A stretch of 64,000 bases of DNA from Prototheca cutis (GCA_002897115.2 BCIH01000003.1:435704-499703), one strand, 5' to 3'; counted from the stretch's first letter, positions 10,701-22,973 are shown. The notes: a model not told the origin generated them from the letters alone. Numbers and translations are program-made.

Positions 10701-13700
10701 ACATCAGAAAGAGCAGTCCAGTAGCGCGAGGACGACGACAAGGTGCACTCGGTCCTCGATCAGGCGGTCTCCCTGGCTGGACAAGCTGGGGTCGGACATG
10801 GGCGCCACACCAGGCATGGAGCTGCCAGCGGCGGTCCTGGCATCCCAGGCGAGCGGCTTCCGAGTGCCACGAACACCAACTGTGCCCACAGGACGGCCGC
10901 CAACACCGCGCAGTACCCGCAAGCTGCTCCTCCTGCTCGGCGCGACACTTCAGGGCGTGGCCGACGAGTGCGCGCTGTGCACGCTGAGCTCGGGGCAGAG
11001 CATTGTCCTGCAGCGCATCGCAGCGGATGTACGGTTGAAGCTGCGGGGCACGAGATTATCTGCTCATCCCAACACGTCAATTGCCATTGACGACACCATC
11101 AACGGTGAAGAAGAAGAAGAAAGCAGGGCGTTCGCACGACTGGATGATGCGCTGATGGCACTTCTGGGCGGCGCGCCACTCGACTGCGGGCAGCTGCCGC
11201 GGGCGCTGGCCAGTCGGAGTGCCGTGACGCCGAGGAGCTGTGACTTGTGGGATGCGTACACGATTATTTACCAGGGACAGCGAGCGCATGCTGGTGTGAA
11301 CAACATCGACATTGCTGGTGAACAGGCACAACTACCTCAGGCGCTCGAACGAGCGCTGGCTTCGGCGATCGCACTGCTTGGCCGGCGGGGGTGGACGGCC
11401 GCGAAATTCGAGACAGTGCCGCTGCAGTACCGTCTGGTCTTGGCGCTGGGTGCCGACGGCTGCCGTCGGTGTCTGCAGCCCGGCTGGGGCCCCGCAGCAG
11501 ACGTGCTGGCAGGCAGACTCGACCGCGCCGCCAACACCATTGCCGCGGGCCGCTGGAATCAGCAGAATTTAAAAGCCGGTGGTGGCTTTCAAGTGGGGCG
11601 GCGCAGTACAGCGCAGCAATTGCCGGGCTTTGAGGAGAACGTGGCGTCGCCAGTGCCTGCGGCGGCACTGCCGGCCGCGGTACGGGCTCTGGGGCGGTCG
11701 TCGACGATGGGTGCTGTGGGTGCTCGTTTCGCACAAAGCTCCTTGATGGCGTCGAGCAGCTACCCGACAGTAAACGGAGGCGCCGCTTCGGGCCCTGGCG
11801 CTGGTGCCGGAGGCGGTGGAGGTGCAGCTCTTGCAGCCTCCTCCACCACAAGCACACAACTGCCTGCCTTTGCCACAAACTCGGGGCTGGAGGCAGCATT
11901 CTCAGCCGCCGCGCAGATGCGGTTTGGCCGTGACCGGCGGCTTGAAGAAGTGGTCCGGCTGCTGAGCGCGAACCAGGTATCGCGGCTCCCGCCTGGTGGC
12001 GCGGCCGAAGCCGCCGAGGGGGGACCCAGCGCCGCGACTCAGGCGTGGCTCCGGGCCACTGCGACCCGGGCCTGGGCGCTGGGGCCCGGCCGCGGCGCTG
12101 CAGGGCTCATGACCGAGGTGTTGGACGCGACACGCCCAGTCACCATTGCCCTGCCGCGCTGTTCCGCCCTCGTCGCTGACGCCAACGACGCCGAGGTGGC
12201 GCTGGACACTGCGGCCTTGACCCCGGCACTGGCCGGGAGCGCGGCGTGCGCCGAGTCGGCGTGGCCTGAGTTTCACGCCGCCGTCGCTGCGGGGCTGGCG
12301 CTGGCGCCGGGGTCAAGGCCACGACGCGCCCTACGTGCCTGGGTCGCGGCCCAGGCACCCGAACGGCCGACGTTTGCCCACGCCGGCCTGCTCCTCGGAA
12401 TGGGGCTCGCAGGACACCTGACGTGCCTGGCGGCACCTGATATTTATAAGCTCCTGTCGGCGGGGCATGACGCAACAGTGCAGGGCCTGCTGCTGGGCCT
12501 GGCCGCATCACATGCCGGTACGGCCGATGCCTCCGTTTCACGAACCCTGTTCCTGCACCTGCCCGGCCGCGTCCGGGCGGCGGGACCGGATCTCGAGATC
12601 CCGGCGGCCAGCCAGGCGGCCGCGCTGGCGGGGCTGGGCCTGCTCTACCGGGGAACTGCCCACCGAGCCATGACTGAGCTCGCCCTGACCGAACTGGAAA
12701 GAACGGCCACGGGCAGGGCTGGGGTTGTGCCCGGTGACGGGGCCCACACCGGACCGGGACACCACCAGCCCCTTGCCCTCCCAGCAGAGGTGTGTGGTTG
12801 TGCGAGGTGGTCCTCACCGACAAGCGTCTGTTTTCGCGGAATGGCTGGACAGATTGGTGAATGAAGGACATGCACAGCGCTCTTCTTGCCCAATGCTGCT
12901 CTGTCACTGTGGGCCGCAAGATGATCGTTCGTGGTGATGGCCCCCCCCCCAAACACACACACACACAAAACAAGCAATTGCACTACGAATACAGGATCGT
13001 GAGGCGCTGGCACTGGCAGCCGGCATGGCGCTGGGGCTCATCCATCTGGGCAGAGGCACGTCGTCTACTGACCCTGGAATGGGAAGCCTGGACCTGCAAA
13101 CACGCCTCAGGTTGGTGTGGGGGGGGGGGGGGGGGGGGGGGCTTCTGGCCACTGAATTCCTAGGGTTTTATGTGTTCTTGTCGCGCGATGACCATCGCAA
13201 ACAACAACTACATGATTAGACTCGTTCAATCCGACGCTGCCTCCAAAATCCCCCAATTCCCCTTGACCACAACCAACACCTGCCAGGCACTTAATGTCTG
13301 GCGCCATGGAACGGGGGGCTCCGTGCCGGCCCCGTGAAGACGATGACAACGGCGGCGCCTCCATGAACCGGCAGCTGCCGCACCAGAGTGGCCGGCAGCA
13401 GGAAGCTGCGACGGCGGCGGTGCGGCAGCAGCGCCAGCCGGACGGCTCCGTGGCGGCCGACATCGCCGCAGCCGCCGCGGGCCCTCGCACCGTCCTGACT
13501 TCTGGCCTCGTCGACTCGGAAGTCGCAGTCCCTGCCGCCACACTCGCACTGTTGCTGATGCATATGCAGACCAACGACCCCGCTGCAGCGAGACTGTTCC
13601 GCCTGCCAGGTAGCACACGAGGTTGTGGCTGGTCAAAGGAGGGAGGTGGGGGGNAGAAGGCCATCACCAATGAACAACACAGTCCCCGNCATGTCCATTG

Positions 13701-16236
13701 CCCGCAGAGGCGGCTCATGAGCTCGATTTTGTTCGTCCTCGGCACCTCCTCCTTAGGGCGGCGGCGAGGTGTTTAGTCATGTGGGACGGCGTCCGACCCA
13801 GAGAAGAGTATGTCCTGGCACAGTTGCCAGACCTTCTGCAGGTGCCTGGCGACGACTGGTGTGGCGGTATCTAAAAGGGTGCAGCCTACTACTACAGTGG
13901 TGCAGGCATGCAGGATCACGTGCTTTCCGACCCTTTCTTGCAGTTTGAGTCAGACAAAGTGCTGGAGGTGGTGGCGGAGGTGGAGTCCCGGGGCGGCGAT
14001 GGCGAAGCAGTCGCCCAGGTCTGTCGGTTTTTCATGGCAGGACATGTGGCGTTGTGATTCCTGCATTGTTATCGTCGTCACCTACAATGGGGCGATCCAT
14101 GGTCTGCAATCCAGCAGGGCAAAAGCAGTGGCCTTGATCATGCACAATTCCCACCTTCAACGGTGGTGTTGCACAGCAACCAGATTGAGCAAACATCCCC
14201 ACTCACCCACCCACTGATCTATTCCCTCAGGCGCACGTGTACGCAAGCACAGGCATCCTGCTCGCAGTCGGACTGCGGCATGCCGGCAGCGGCCACGCCG
14301 CAGCGGCCGCACTGCTAAGGCGACGCTTGACCGTGCTGCTGCGCCTGCAGGCCGCACTGCCGGAGCGCACGCCGCGCTTTCTTTCCCGAGTACACGTGGA
14401 GGAGTGCGTGGGCGTGGTCGCGCTGTGCCTCGGGGCCGTCATGGCCGGCAGCGGACACGCAGGTACGCTGAGCATGCTGCGCGCGCTGTCCTTGCGCAGC
14501 GCGCCTCGTGGCGGTGCGGCGGCTTCCGGACAGCTTCCACCGAGCGAGGCCCGGGCGCCGACTTCCAGTCTGACCTACGGCTCGCACCTGGCCGTTGGCA
14601 TGGCTCTGGGCTTCCTATGTCTAGGCATGGGCCGACTGGGATTCAGCAGCCGCCCCGAAGCCATCGCGGCCCTCCTGGTCTCCATGCTACCGCCATTNCC
14701 GCTTTCCTCGACCGACCAGCGCGGTCACCACCAGGCAAGAAGTGGGCATGGGTTCTTTGACTGACTTGTTCATCGGCTGAGCATCGACTGTTTGGGTGGG
14801 TGGATGGGGCGCAGTGCAATGGGAAACAGGGCTAGACTCTGGATCGTCGGTCATTTGGCCACGACGACACGCATGGACCCCGGTGCATCAGTCCCCACCC
14901 CACCCCCCCCGTCGATCCTCACAGGCCTGGCGCCACCTGTACGCGCTGGCGGCAGAGCCACGGTGCCTGGACGCCGTGGATGTGGAGACGGGCGAGTCGG
15001 TGCTGCTGCCCCTCGCCATCAGTCTCGCGCCTGAGGAGGAAAACGAGGCGCGATGTGTGGGCTTGAAAGAGAGCTTTGCGGGTCGGGACACCGAGGCAGG
15101 CGTATTTCCAGAGGCACCGCCGGTGTCCACCGGCAGCATTGTTCGCGATGATGTGCGAGTCCGCAAGGGAGTTGCTCTTCATGATAACGGCGATACCCAT
15201 GATGATGAGGCCGGTCCACTGGGTACACCTACGCTGGGACTCCTGGATGCGGCGCTCGGTGGGCGTAATTCCGGAGCGCCTGCTTCCCGACAGCTTCCGG
15301 CACACATCAACCCACAAAGGCGACTGCCGATGCACTCCGTCGTGGCGCCAGCCCTCGTCCCCGAGGCCCCTCGCGTGCGGGCGCTGCGGTGCGGGGGACC
15401 GCGGTACCTGCCGCAGGAGCTGCACGGCCGGGCGGCCCGGATTGCCTGTCGCACGGGAACGCTGTACGTGCAGCGCTCTGGCGTGGCGGTGCCATACACC
15501 GGCGACCCCACGGGCGTCCGGTCGTTGCTGGCGAGTGCAAGACGGAGCGAGGCAATGGTTGATGGACCGGCTCTGGCAGCACTCGCCCGCCTCTACCGCG
15601 AACCGGAGTGGGTTGCCACGCTCGCCGAGATTGTCGGACAGCAACAAGGTTTGACTTGGTTTAGATGATGCATCTGTGTTTCTCTGCCTGTATTTTGTTT
15701 TTGAGGTTACATCATAGGTGCCAGCCGGCGTAAAGCCCTTTCACCAACGCCTCACAAACCCCCTCTAAACGTGCAGGGTTGCCGGCCCAGCAGCAGTCGC
15801 CCGGGCCGGCTCCGCACTGTGACTGGTTGCTGGGGCTACAGGTATGGGACGCGCCTGCCCAGCTTCGGGCCAGCTTCCGTGCCTGGGTAAAGGGCGCGCT
15901 GCTGGNGGGGTTGGGTCGGGAGCAGGCTGGCCAGCGCCTCGGTCTGGCCCTCCAGACTTTCCAGGTTGGTGCATGGCGTGGGGCTTGCTTTGTATGGGGG
16001 CATGCTGCCGAGGCTTGGAAGAAATGTGTTTTTGAAAGGGCAGCATTGCCGTCAAAACGACAATCGGTTTGTCCTTGACCCTCCATTCTCAGGCGATGGC
16101 AGATCAAGACGGGCGGCGCGAGGACAGCTGTCTGACTGTCGCCGGGCTGTGCCGGGCAATNCTGGCATCGCCGGAGCTCACTGCAACCCTGCTCCAGGAG
16201 AATCCCACGACGAGCCAGCAACCTGGTGTGCAGTGA
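7770..16236 (+). CDS. APC1: Anaphase-promoting complex subunit 1 (APC1)
   Basis: Fourteen exons keep phase: 7770-7897, 8019-8335, 8413-8636, 8922-9079, 9692-10416, 10571-12789, 12995-13110, 13287-13609, 13708-13841, 13944-14018, 14231-14734, 14925-15648, 15777-15964 and 16093-16236, about 1,992 aa (family 1,500-2,000). The N-terminal part resembles the APC1 WD40-type region (ILDAAWCLM, GELAVWDLSRQ, LLWETEGAGW). The C-terminal half carries the proteasome/cyclosome repeats: WPEFHAAVAAGLALAPG, LLLGMGLAGHLTCLA, GHDATVQGLLLGLAASHAG, ALAAGMALGLIHLGRG, AAHELDFVRPRHLLLRAA, YGSHLAVGMALGFLCLGMGR and WRHLYALAAEPRCL. APC1 is the scaffold of the APC/C ubiquitin ligase that drives anaphase and mitotic exit. 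Intron 11 uses a GC donor (14735). Exon 3 (8413-8636) is the least certain. Exon 12 contains an atypical stretch at about 15045-15330. Intron 4 (9080-9691) contains a complete gene on the other strand. Confidence 0.9.
9086..9391 (-). CDS. ACBP: Acyl-CoA-binding protein, nested antisense in APC1 intron 4
   Basis: One uninterrupted frame of 101 aa from ATG at 9391 to the stop at 9086-9088. It shows the ACBP four-helix fold signature: FKKAVWLIRHGP, then LKFYGLYKQATEGDVKGDRP with the lysine/tyrosine acyl-CoA-contact region, then ARAKYDAWAKLKGMSTEEAK and the final helix. It is slightly longer than the usual 86-92 aa cytosolic form. It binds medium- and long-chain acyl-CoA esters and buffers or transports them in the cytosol. 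The frame is open further upstream (to about 9604) without family resemblance, so the first methionine before ADLD is preferred. The gene sits wholly inside the 612-base APC1 intron 4; its stop lies 6 bases from the APC1 donor, so its 3' UTR must run antisense to APC1 exon 4. One N (9121) is near the C terminus. Confidence 0.93.
   Translation of the reverse strand: MSADLDTRFKKAVWLIRHGPKREGATTETKLKFYGLYKQATEGDVKGDRPWAVQFEARAKYDAWAKLKGMSTEEAKQQYVDLLADGDANWXQHPAFKEYTD
13119..13141. repeat. 23-base G homopolymer in APC1 intron 7
   Basis: The run starts 8 bases after the GT donor at 13111 on the coding strand. It is one of several long G runs that sit immediately behind intron donors here. Confidence 0.85.
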
Positions 16237-16916
16237 TACTTCATTCTACAGACTTGGGTCTGGACTGTTGTATTTCCAGATGAGCAATGCACCTCTTTTG
16301 CCTCGTGCGGTTGGTCAGCAAGCGGACAGACAGGGTAAACTGAAAGCCCATCCCACTGCTTTGCAGGCTTGGCGGGGGAAGAAGGCATGCCGCTGCTGTC
16401 CCGGGCGACCATGCAGACTCTGGCACACGATCCGAGCCATCATGGAGACTGGGCCAACTGATGCCATGCCGTCTTGCTCGGGCCTTCCTGTAAACTCTGT
16501 GGCCCCCTGCTTCCCCCCCTTTCTCCACATGCCAGCTGCAACACACTGCTCCGTCCTTGAGTAACAAACACAATCAGTGCGCAGAGAACAACAGGGCAGA
16601 GGCGTCGGCAATCTGACGCGGGACCTCGGACGCAACGGTGGATGTGGCAGCGGAAAGCAAAGCCCGGGCTGCAGCAACAGACTCTTTCTTTTCTTCATTT
16701 CCAGGATCAAACTGCCGTTCGTCCGTGCTGAGACAGTGGAGCAGGTGCAAGGTATAGGCGTCGTCACGATGGTGGTGCAGCAGCGACAGTGCATGATGTT
16801 GTTGGGGGGAGCGGGGGACCCGGAAAAAGTCCAGCAATGGAGCAGCCTACCGGGACAGACCCTCTCCGTGGGAGACTCAGCCGCACCCCAGCAACCAACC
16901 GGCCGGCCAGTCTGTC
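16237..16916. other. Convergent spacer between APC1 and AGFG-type ArfGAP
   Basis: Two genes end toward each other here. A TGTAA motif on the plus strand at 16489-16493 may serve APC1. No coding segment could be supported. Confidence 0.5.
16489..16493 (+). promoter_or_regulatory. Candidate polyadenylation signal TGTAA for APC1
   Basis: TGTAA lies 253 bases after the APC1 stop, in a convergent spacer. Confidence 0.3.
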
Positions 16917-19837
16917 TCATGCAAAGGGGTTGCCGGACGCGGCGGGCTGGGGAGCCGCGGGGGTGCTGAGGTCGTAGAATGATGGGGTGCGGCCAAACAG
17001 CGTTGCGACTGCAGCCTCTCCGTTGACGGCCGGCAGCGACGCGGCGGCCACAGCACTACCGACGCCCGCAGGTGGCACTGCGGAGCCCGTGGAGGTGCCG
17101 CTGTTTGCCGTGGACTTTGACGGGGAGGGTCCCTGCCCAGGCAGCACACCACGCAGGCTGCCCGCCAGGTCGCTGAAGGCATCGGCGACGACAGCGGGGT
17201 GCGCTGCAGCGGTGGGAATGGGAGAGGCTTCCGCGGCATAAGGAATGCCCGGCGGGCGAACTCCGCCAGGAGGGCCGACTGCGGGCGACAGCGAGGCTGT
17301 CGACGATGCTGGGGACGGAACGTAGTACCACGGCTGCTGGGGCATGGTACTACTGTAATGCTGGCCTGCAGAAACTGGGGTTGGTGTGCCCAGGGGAACC
17401 TGCCGTCCGCCAGCAGAGCTCGTCCCCGAGTACGCCGGAGAAGGCGCGCCCCAGCCCGGGGAGCCCTGCGGCTGGGCTTCCGGGCGGGGGGCTGCCACCA
17501 CCGGCCGCTGCTGCCCCCGCTGCATAGCCGCAAAGGGGTTCACCGGCGACACCGCGGCACCAGCCACATACGGGTGGACNGGCGACACCGCGGCACCAGC
17601 CACATACGGGTGGACAGGCGACACCGCGGCACCAGCCACATACGGGTGGACAGGCGAGGCAGGACCACCACCCATGCCCTGTGCATACCCGGCATAGGCG
17701 ACGGGAAGCTGGCGGGAAGCTGCCGCACCACGCTGGTGCATCGCCAGCGCCGCCAGGGCAGGGTTGTAGGCTGCCGTACCGCCGGGGGCGCCGCCCACGG
17801 GGTATCCCGGCGGCGGCACGGGCTGGCCGTTGGGCAGCATGCCCGTCGCTCGAATCTGCTCAAACTCCGGGTAAAAGACATCCTGCGTATTTTTGTGTTT
17901 TGAAAAGGGAACTCTGCTTTTGATGTTGTTTGATTTTTGTGGCCATAAAGGGACCACGACATTGGTGGTGGTAGATCCCCACGAGACATTGATGCATCAT
18001 CAGACACGCTGTGAACAGCCAGCCATAAATTTCTGTGGGAAATTGATGAAAAAGAAAATTCAAACACACAAGCTCTAAACCTACCAGGGGCACCTCCGCC
18101 CTAGGCAGCGGCTTGGGCTTGGCCTGGGCCTGGGCCTCCTGCTTCTCCTCGGCNGGTGCAGGGCTCGGCGAGGCCGATGGGAGCGTTGACGCTGACGGCG
18201 GCCCAGTGGCTACGTCGGCCGGCGAGCCAGCGGGCTCATTCCCAAAGGCCTCCCATTTCGTCGGTGACGCCACCGCTGGTCCTGCAGCAGTGCCAGCGTT
18301 GGTGGCGGCCGCTGGCGCGCTGGCAACCGCTGCGGCAGTGCTGGAAGCTGGAGGTGCTGTCATAGTGGCACTAGGCCCAGCATCATCAAAGACCGCCCAC
18401 GCCGGCTCGGCCGGGGCGGGGACCGCAACGACGGGAGCTGCCGTGCTGCCAACTACAGGACTGGCGGCCACCTTGACAGGGGACAACGAGCCGCCCAGCA
18501 AGTCGACACTGGGCTGCTTCCTATGCTGCTGCGGCGGCTGTTTTTGCTGTTGTTCGGCAGATCTAACAGGAGAAGCTGTGCCGCTGCCGCTCACCGTCAG
18601 TCTCGGCGTGTCGGCACCCAAGATGTCAGACAGTTTTCGCTCCAGGACAACTGCAGCGCCGCCGGCTCCCTTGTCACTGACCGTGCGGCGCTTGTCGCCT
18701 CCGGGCCTGCCGGCAGTGCTCGCCGGCGCAGGGCTCTGGGCAATTGGAAAGCGGGAAGGGAATGGGAGGGGGCTTGTTTTGCAAGCAAAGGACCCACCAC
18801 ATTCGGTTTGTATGCAGGCATAGACCAGTACGCGAGCATGCCATACCATCCAGAATGCCACAGATTCCACCACCAAAAACAACTAGCAATACGAACCGTG
18901 CCATTGGCGGACGGCGCGCGGAAGAGGGTCCGCGGCTTGGCATCAGCAGCCGCACCGGGCTTGGAAGTATCAACTGCTGGCTTGGCAGCAGGTTCTCCAG
19001 CAAAGCGCTGATCCGTGAACACCGTCCGGATCCAGTCTTTGATCCGCAGCGGCGCGCGGTCGGTGGGCTTGGGGAAGGCAGAGGGCGTCCACTTGGCCAG
19101 AGCCCGATCCGCAAAGTACTGCAGCAGCACGTTCATTGAAAGGGCATTGGCATGCGACTCATCGGCGCTCTTCTCGATCGCTGATCATGCATATGGTGAC
19201 GCAGAATGGCATGCAATATTCCATGATTGCAATTGCAGACAGCATTCAAGCTTGTTCAGGACTCTTCAGGCTTGTCAGGGACAGAGCTGGTCATGCCGCT
19301 GCGCCCACCCGCCGCCCAACCGCAGCCCTCTCGCAGCAGCACCACCCACAGAACCCAAAAACAGTTACTTACCCCGTTGCCCTGCTGCTTCAAGGCCTCC
19401 ACCTCCTCGGTCTTGAAGGTGGACATGGAGATGCCCTTCACCCGGTGGCCAAACTCCCGGCTGCGAGGTGGGGGGGCAGTGGAAGGGTGGAGGCCCCGGT
19501 GACCAGTGAGTTGTCGGCAACCCCCACCTGCACGGCCTCCCGCACCGGGCATGCGCGGCCAGCCGCCCACTCACACCACTTACTGAATCCCGCTACATGT
19601 CGTACAGACGAACACATTAAAGTTGGAGACAACGTACTGGGGCCCCTGCGTGGCCAAGGTGAGGTCGACATCCCCTGAGATTACGGCCCTCTCGTCACCC
19701 GGCACCCCTGGAGCGCCTCGAGAACCCGTGAAGGACCCACGCACCAAACTCTCGCAGTCGAAGCACCGGCGATTCTCTGGAAGCTTTAGGAGCTCCTTGA
19801 GCGCCTTCTCATTCTTGGCGTCCTGTCGGGATCCCAT
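16917..19837 (-). CDS. AGD14: ArfGAP-domain protein, AGFG/AGD14 type
   Basis: Exons (transcript order) 19837-19745, 19645-19584, 19460-19373, 19169-18897, 18735-18085 and 17882-16917 give about 710 aa. The ArfGAP zinc finger is split over exons 1 and 2: NRRCFDCESL, then GPQYVVSNFNVFVCTTCSGI, followed by HREFGHRVKGISMSTFKTEE. The domain continues with RALAKWTPSAFPKP and RIKDWIRTVF. The rest is long, Pro/Ala/Ser-rich and probably disordered, with PLDVFYPEF before a C-terminal region ending in GNPFA (NPF-type motif). This layout matches plant AGD14 and animal AGFG proteins, which act on Arf GTPases and vesicle or endocytic adaptors through NPF motifs. Intron 1 (19646-19744, 99 bases) has no in-frame stop; it was removed because it interrupts the zinc finger between L and G. 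The acceptor of exon 4 is approximate. Three 36-base repeats lie in the last exon. Confidence 0.87.
17545..17652. repeat. Three tandem 36-base repeats in the ArfGAP coding region
   Basis: Units at 17545-17580, 17581-17616 and 17617-17652 are identical except for one N at 17580. On the minus strand each encodes the 12-residue unit SPVHPYVAGAAV, giving a Pro/His/Ala-rich array in the disordered tail. A diverged fourth unit (SPVNPF) adjoins. Confidence 0.95.
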
Positions 19838-20182
19838 GGCACCAGCTGCCCTGCCAGGCCCTGGAGCGCAACAGCGGCAAACACCACAGGGTCCCCTCCG
19901 ATAACTCTGGATTAATTACTTCATGCGGGGGACCAGACATTTGAACTCTGCGAGCCACATTCGCTGGATCCATTCGGGGGAAACGGCAGGGCAGATTTTT
20001 GCCAATCCGAGGATTTGGGCGATGAGTTACGATGAGTTGAAAACACACCTTGAACTCCCAAACAAGAGCCTTTCCCTCCATGCATCAGATCTCGATTCAA
20101 CTCATTGCTGGTCGTGCTACAGGAGGCCAATCCCAATCCTTGAGGCGGCAAGGAATGGGGCCATGTGCCTCGGGGAACGCCA
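19838..20182. other. Spacer between the ArfGAP start and the UTP18 end
   Basis: Both neighbours are on the minus strand, so this holds the UTP18 3' flank and the ArfGAP promoter. No gene found. Confidence 0.5.
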
Positions 20183-22504
20183 TCATGCCAGGGGGTAATG
20201 ATGGAGGCGGTACACCAGCACCCTGCCCTTGGCATTGCCGATGGCCAGACTGCCGCCTGCAGGGCTAAAGGCCAGCGAGTGCACGTAGCCCAGCGGTGAC
20301 CGGGTGGTGGGCCAGTTGGAGTATACGGTTCCCGAGGGGACGTGCACCAGCCGCAGCGCGTCCCGTTTCATCCTCGAGCCCAGAGCCAGGAGCTGGCCAT
20401 CGGGGCTAAACTCCAGGCTGTCCACTGTCGTCACGAGGCTCATCACACAAGCCCGTGGGGAAGGGACCAACTCTGGGGCTAGCACCAGCTGCGGTGCTGC
20501 CGTGGAGGAAGCTGTGCTTGGCGTGACCTGGTCCTGCCCGTAGACATTCACCACGCCGCTGGAAGAGCCTGGGTGAAGTGGTATGCAAGGAAGTGGGTCC
20601 AGGTCACTGCCAAGCTCAAGTGTGCCGCTCAAAGTCAGGCTCCACACTGCTTGGGGGCATCTCTGGGGATCCTCGCCCATATCCCATGGGCACATGCGCA
20701 GCACGGCATTCCACACACCCAACATTGCATACGGCCCCAAACTATGCAAAGTTCCTCCCAGGCGACATCCACGCACCTGCTGCAATGAGGCCGCCACTGG
20801 AAGACACCGCGAGTGCGGTGGCTCCCAGACTGCCCTCATCCCTGAACCGCGCACGGCAGGCACGCTGACGCAGGTCCCAGATGTACACCGTCCCGTCGCC
20901 GCCAGCCGTGTACAGTTCCAGCCCATCCGCACTGTAAGCCCCTGACCGAGCCTGAAGTTCATGGAGGTTGGCGTAGGGCGGTGTGAGGAAAAGGGTTGGA
21001 AACTGCAGCATGCGCAGCAGCAGCATGAGGTCGCGCCGATATGCGATGCTGAAGCGTCCCCCCCCCCCCCCCCCAAAAAAAAAAAAAAAAACTAACTAAA
21101 AAAACTAAACTCACTGTGCCGTTCATCTTCAGTGTGCCAACGAGCTGCCTCGACTTGAGTGACATCATGGGAAGTGTGCCATCTTGACCCAGGAACGTCA
21201 CCACTGCAAGAACAGTGTTTTGGGTTGGTCAGGCGAAAATGGTAACAACGGGCATGAACTGCTGATGGGCATGGAGGAGCTAACAATGGTCATGAAGCAC
21301 GCTAAACAGGCTTGCATACTCCCAAAAAAGCATGAAACCATCATGCAGCACGTCCCCACTCCAACCACAATGCTCACCATCAACGGCGGCCGAGGGCGAG
21401 GCAATGAACCCTTCCAGGCTCTTGTCCTGCACGCCAAACAGGCCCGGGATGCGCTCCAGCTTGGCCGTCTCCAAGTCTGCGAGGTAGAAGAACTTGCGGC
21501 GGCCTGTGGCCAGGACCTTGGCACCCCCTGCGGCAAAGGACGCCCTGTGCACGGGCATGTCAGCGAGGTACACGCTCTGCACCAGTGGGTTGTCGCCTCC
21601 ATCGACGGAGAAGAAGCGCAGGCGCTTGTCCAGCGACGCGGTCAGCAGGAGCTGACCGTTGGGGTGGTACTGCACCGTGCGAATCACAGCCTGTGCAGGT
21701 TCGGCCGCGTTGGCATCCTTGAGCCGGCTGACCTCCAACGTCCCCGGGGCCAGCGCCCCGCCGGCCTTGGAGGTCAGGCCCCCCGCGCGCGCCAGTAGCT
21801 CGGCCGTGCCCCCGGCCCCGGCGCCGCGCCGGTCGCGTCGCGAAGCCCAGCCCACATGCGGGTTCAGCCTGGCATGCTGGGTCCGCAGCCGCGCTGCATA
21901 CGTCTCGCCGTCCACGACACTTTCCTCTTTTGTCGAGCGCAGTTTGCGTGCACGGGATGCACCGCCGGCAATGTCCACACGCAGTGTCGCGTCCTGCGGG
22001 TCATGCCAGGCCGGGGGCTTGCCACTGGCCTGCCGGGGGGGCCGGTCCTCCACGACCTCCAGCTCCCCGGGGCCCCGCTCCGCCGCCAGGCGCAGCTGCG
22101 CTGCCACATCGCCGGCACCACCAAACAGCTGAGACTCCAGCTCCGACATCTGGAAAGACGTTTGTTTGTTCGCATGTGTGTTGGTGGTGGGTGGGTGTGT
22201 CAATCGTGGTGGGTCAGAGAAACACATTGACCCTGAACCACCATGATGTTTCATGGGCTGGCTTTTGCAGGATGCTCAAGTAGAACGCTGGAAATCAACC
22301 ACAGGCGGCCAGTTTGAGGTGAAGCAATTCAATGGGAGTCTCGCGACGCCAGCCCACCAAGCCATGCCACCCAGCAGTGGCGAAGTGCGGAATACCCGAC
22401 CCATGCAATCGGGCACACAGGCGCGCCCTTCATTCCTCTCCCAGGCGTACCCTGGCCTCCTGCTCGGCCGTTACTTTTGGTCTTTTGGCCGGCTTGGCTG
22501 ACAT
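20183..22504 (-). CDS. UTP18: U3 snoRNP-associated WD40 protein UTP18
   Basis: Exons 22504-22451, 22149-21378, 21203-21115, 20951-20777 and 20568-20183 (transcript order) give about 491 aa. Family motifs run in order: LARAGGLTSKAGGALAPGTL, VSRLKDANAAEPAQAVIRTV, YHPNGQLLLTASLDKRLRFF, ADMPVHRASFAAGGAKVLAT then GRRKFFYLADLE, LVGTLKMNG, LYTAGGDGTVYIWDLR, GLIAAGSSSGVVNVYG, VDSLEFSPDGQLLALGSRMK then RDALRLVHVPS, and the C-terminal KGRVLVYRLHHY. UTP18 is a beta-propeller subunit of the small-subunit processome needed for 18S rRNA processing in the nucleolus; in yeast it recruits the exosome cofactor Mtr4. The short basic first exon (SAKPAKRPKV) suits a nucleolar protein. The start at 22504 was chosen because the exon ends in a good GTACGC donor in phase with exon 2. 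Confidence 0.93.
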
Positions 22505-22973
22505 CGCAGTTGCCAGACTGTAGCCTCCTCTGCGCGTCACACACTCCTAGTCTATAGCCTGGGGCCAACTTCCGCGCGAAGGGCCTCCCTCTCAGCGTTT
22601 ACAGCGCCCTGGGCGTCGATATTATATATCAATTGCGTTGGCAGTTCTAATTCTTGCAGCCATTGCGGAAGGACACGGCCTGAGTGGGATGCAAACACTC
22701 GTACTCGTCGCCACACCGAAGAGGAGCAGGGCGCGAACTCTTGCATCTCAAAACCGTATTCGGAAAGGTAGTGTCGGGAGGGCATCGGAAAGGGCAGTGC
22801 GAGCATCTTCCTGTGTCCGAAACACACGAGCAAACAGAACTGAATCCCATGAATTGATAAGTCGATATCATTGGACAATCAAAGAGTCATCTTGGTTTGT
22901 GTGAGACCCAGCCAGGGTCAACCCGAACCATCGCCACCCCCACCTGGTTTCGAAACTTGGTCGAGGCGCCGGG
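22505..22973. promoter_or_regulatory. Divergent promoter region, UTP18 / alpha-mannosidase
   Basis: The 469 bases separate two start codons facing away from each other, so both promoters must be here. No TATA box or other defined site could be assigned. Confidence 0.5.

Noticed and set aside
12140..12973. Minus-strand open frame of about 277 codons
   Set aside because: Shadow of the APC1 large exon; Pro/Arg-rich composition typical of antisense GC-rich frames.
14796..15668. Independent plus-strand gene starting at 14796
   Set aside because: The frame is APC1 exon 12 extended backward through intron 11; the conserved APC1 motif begins at 14925 after a CACAG acceptor.
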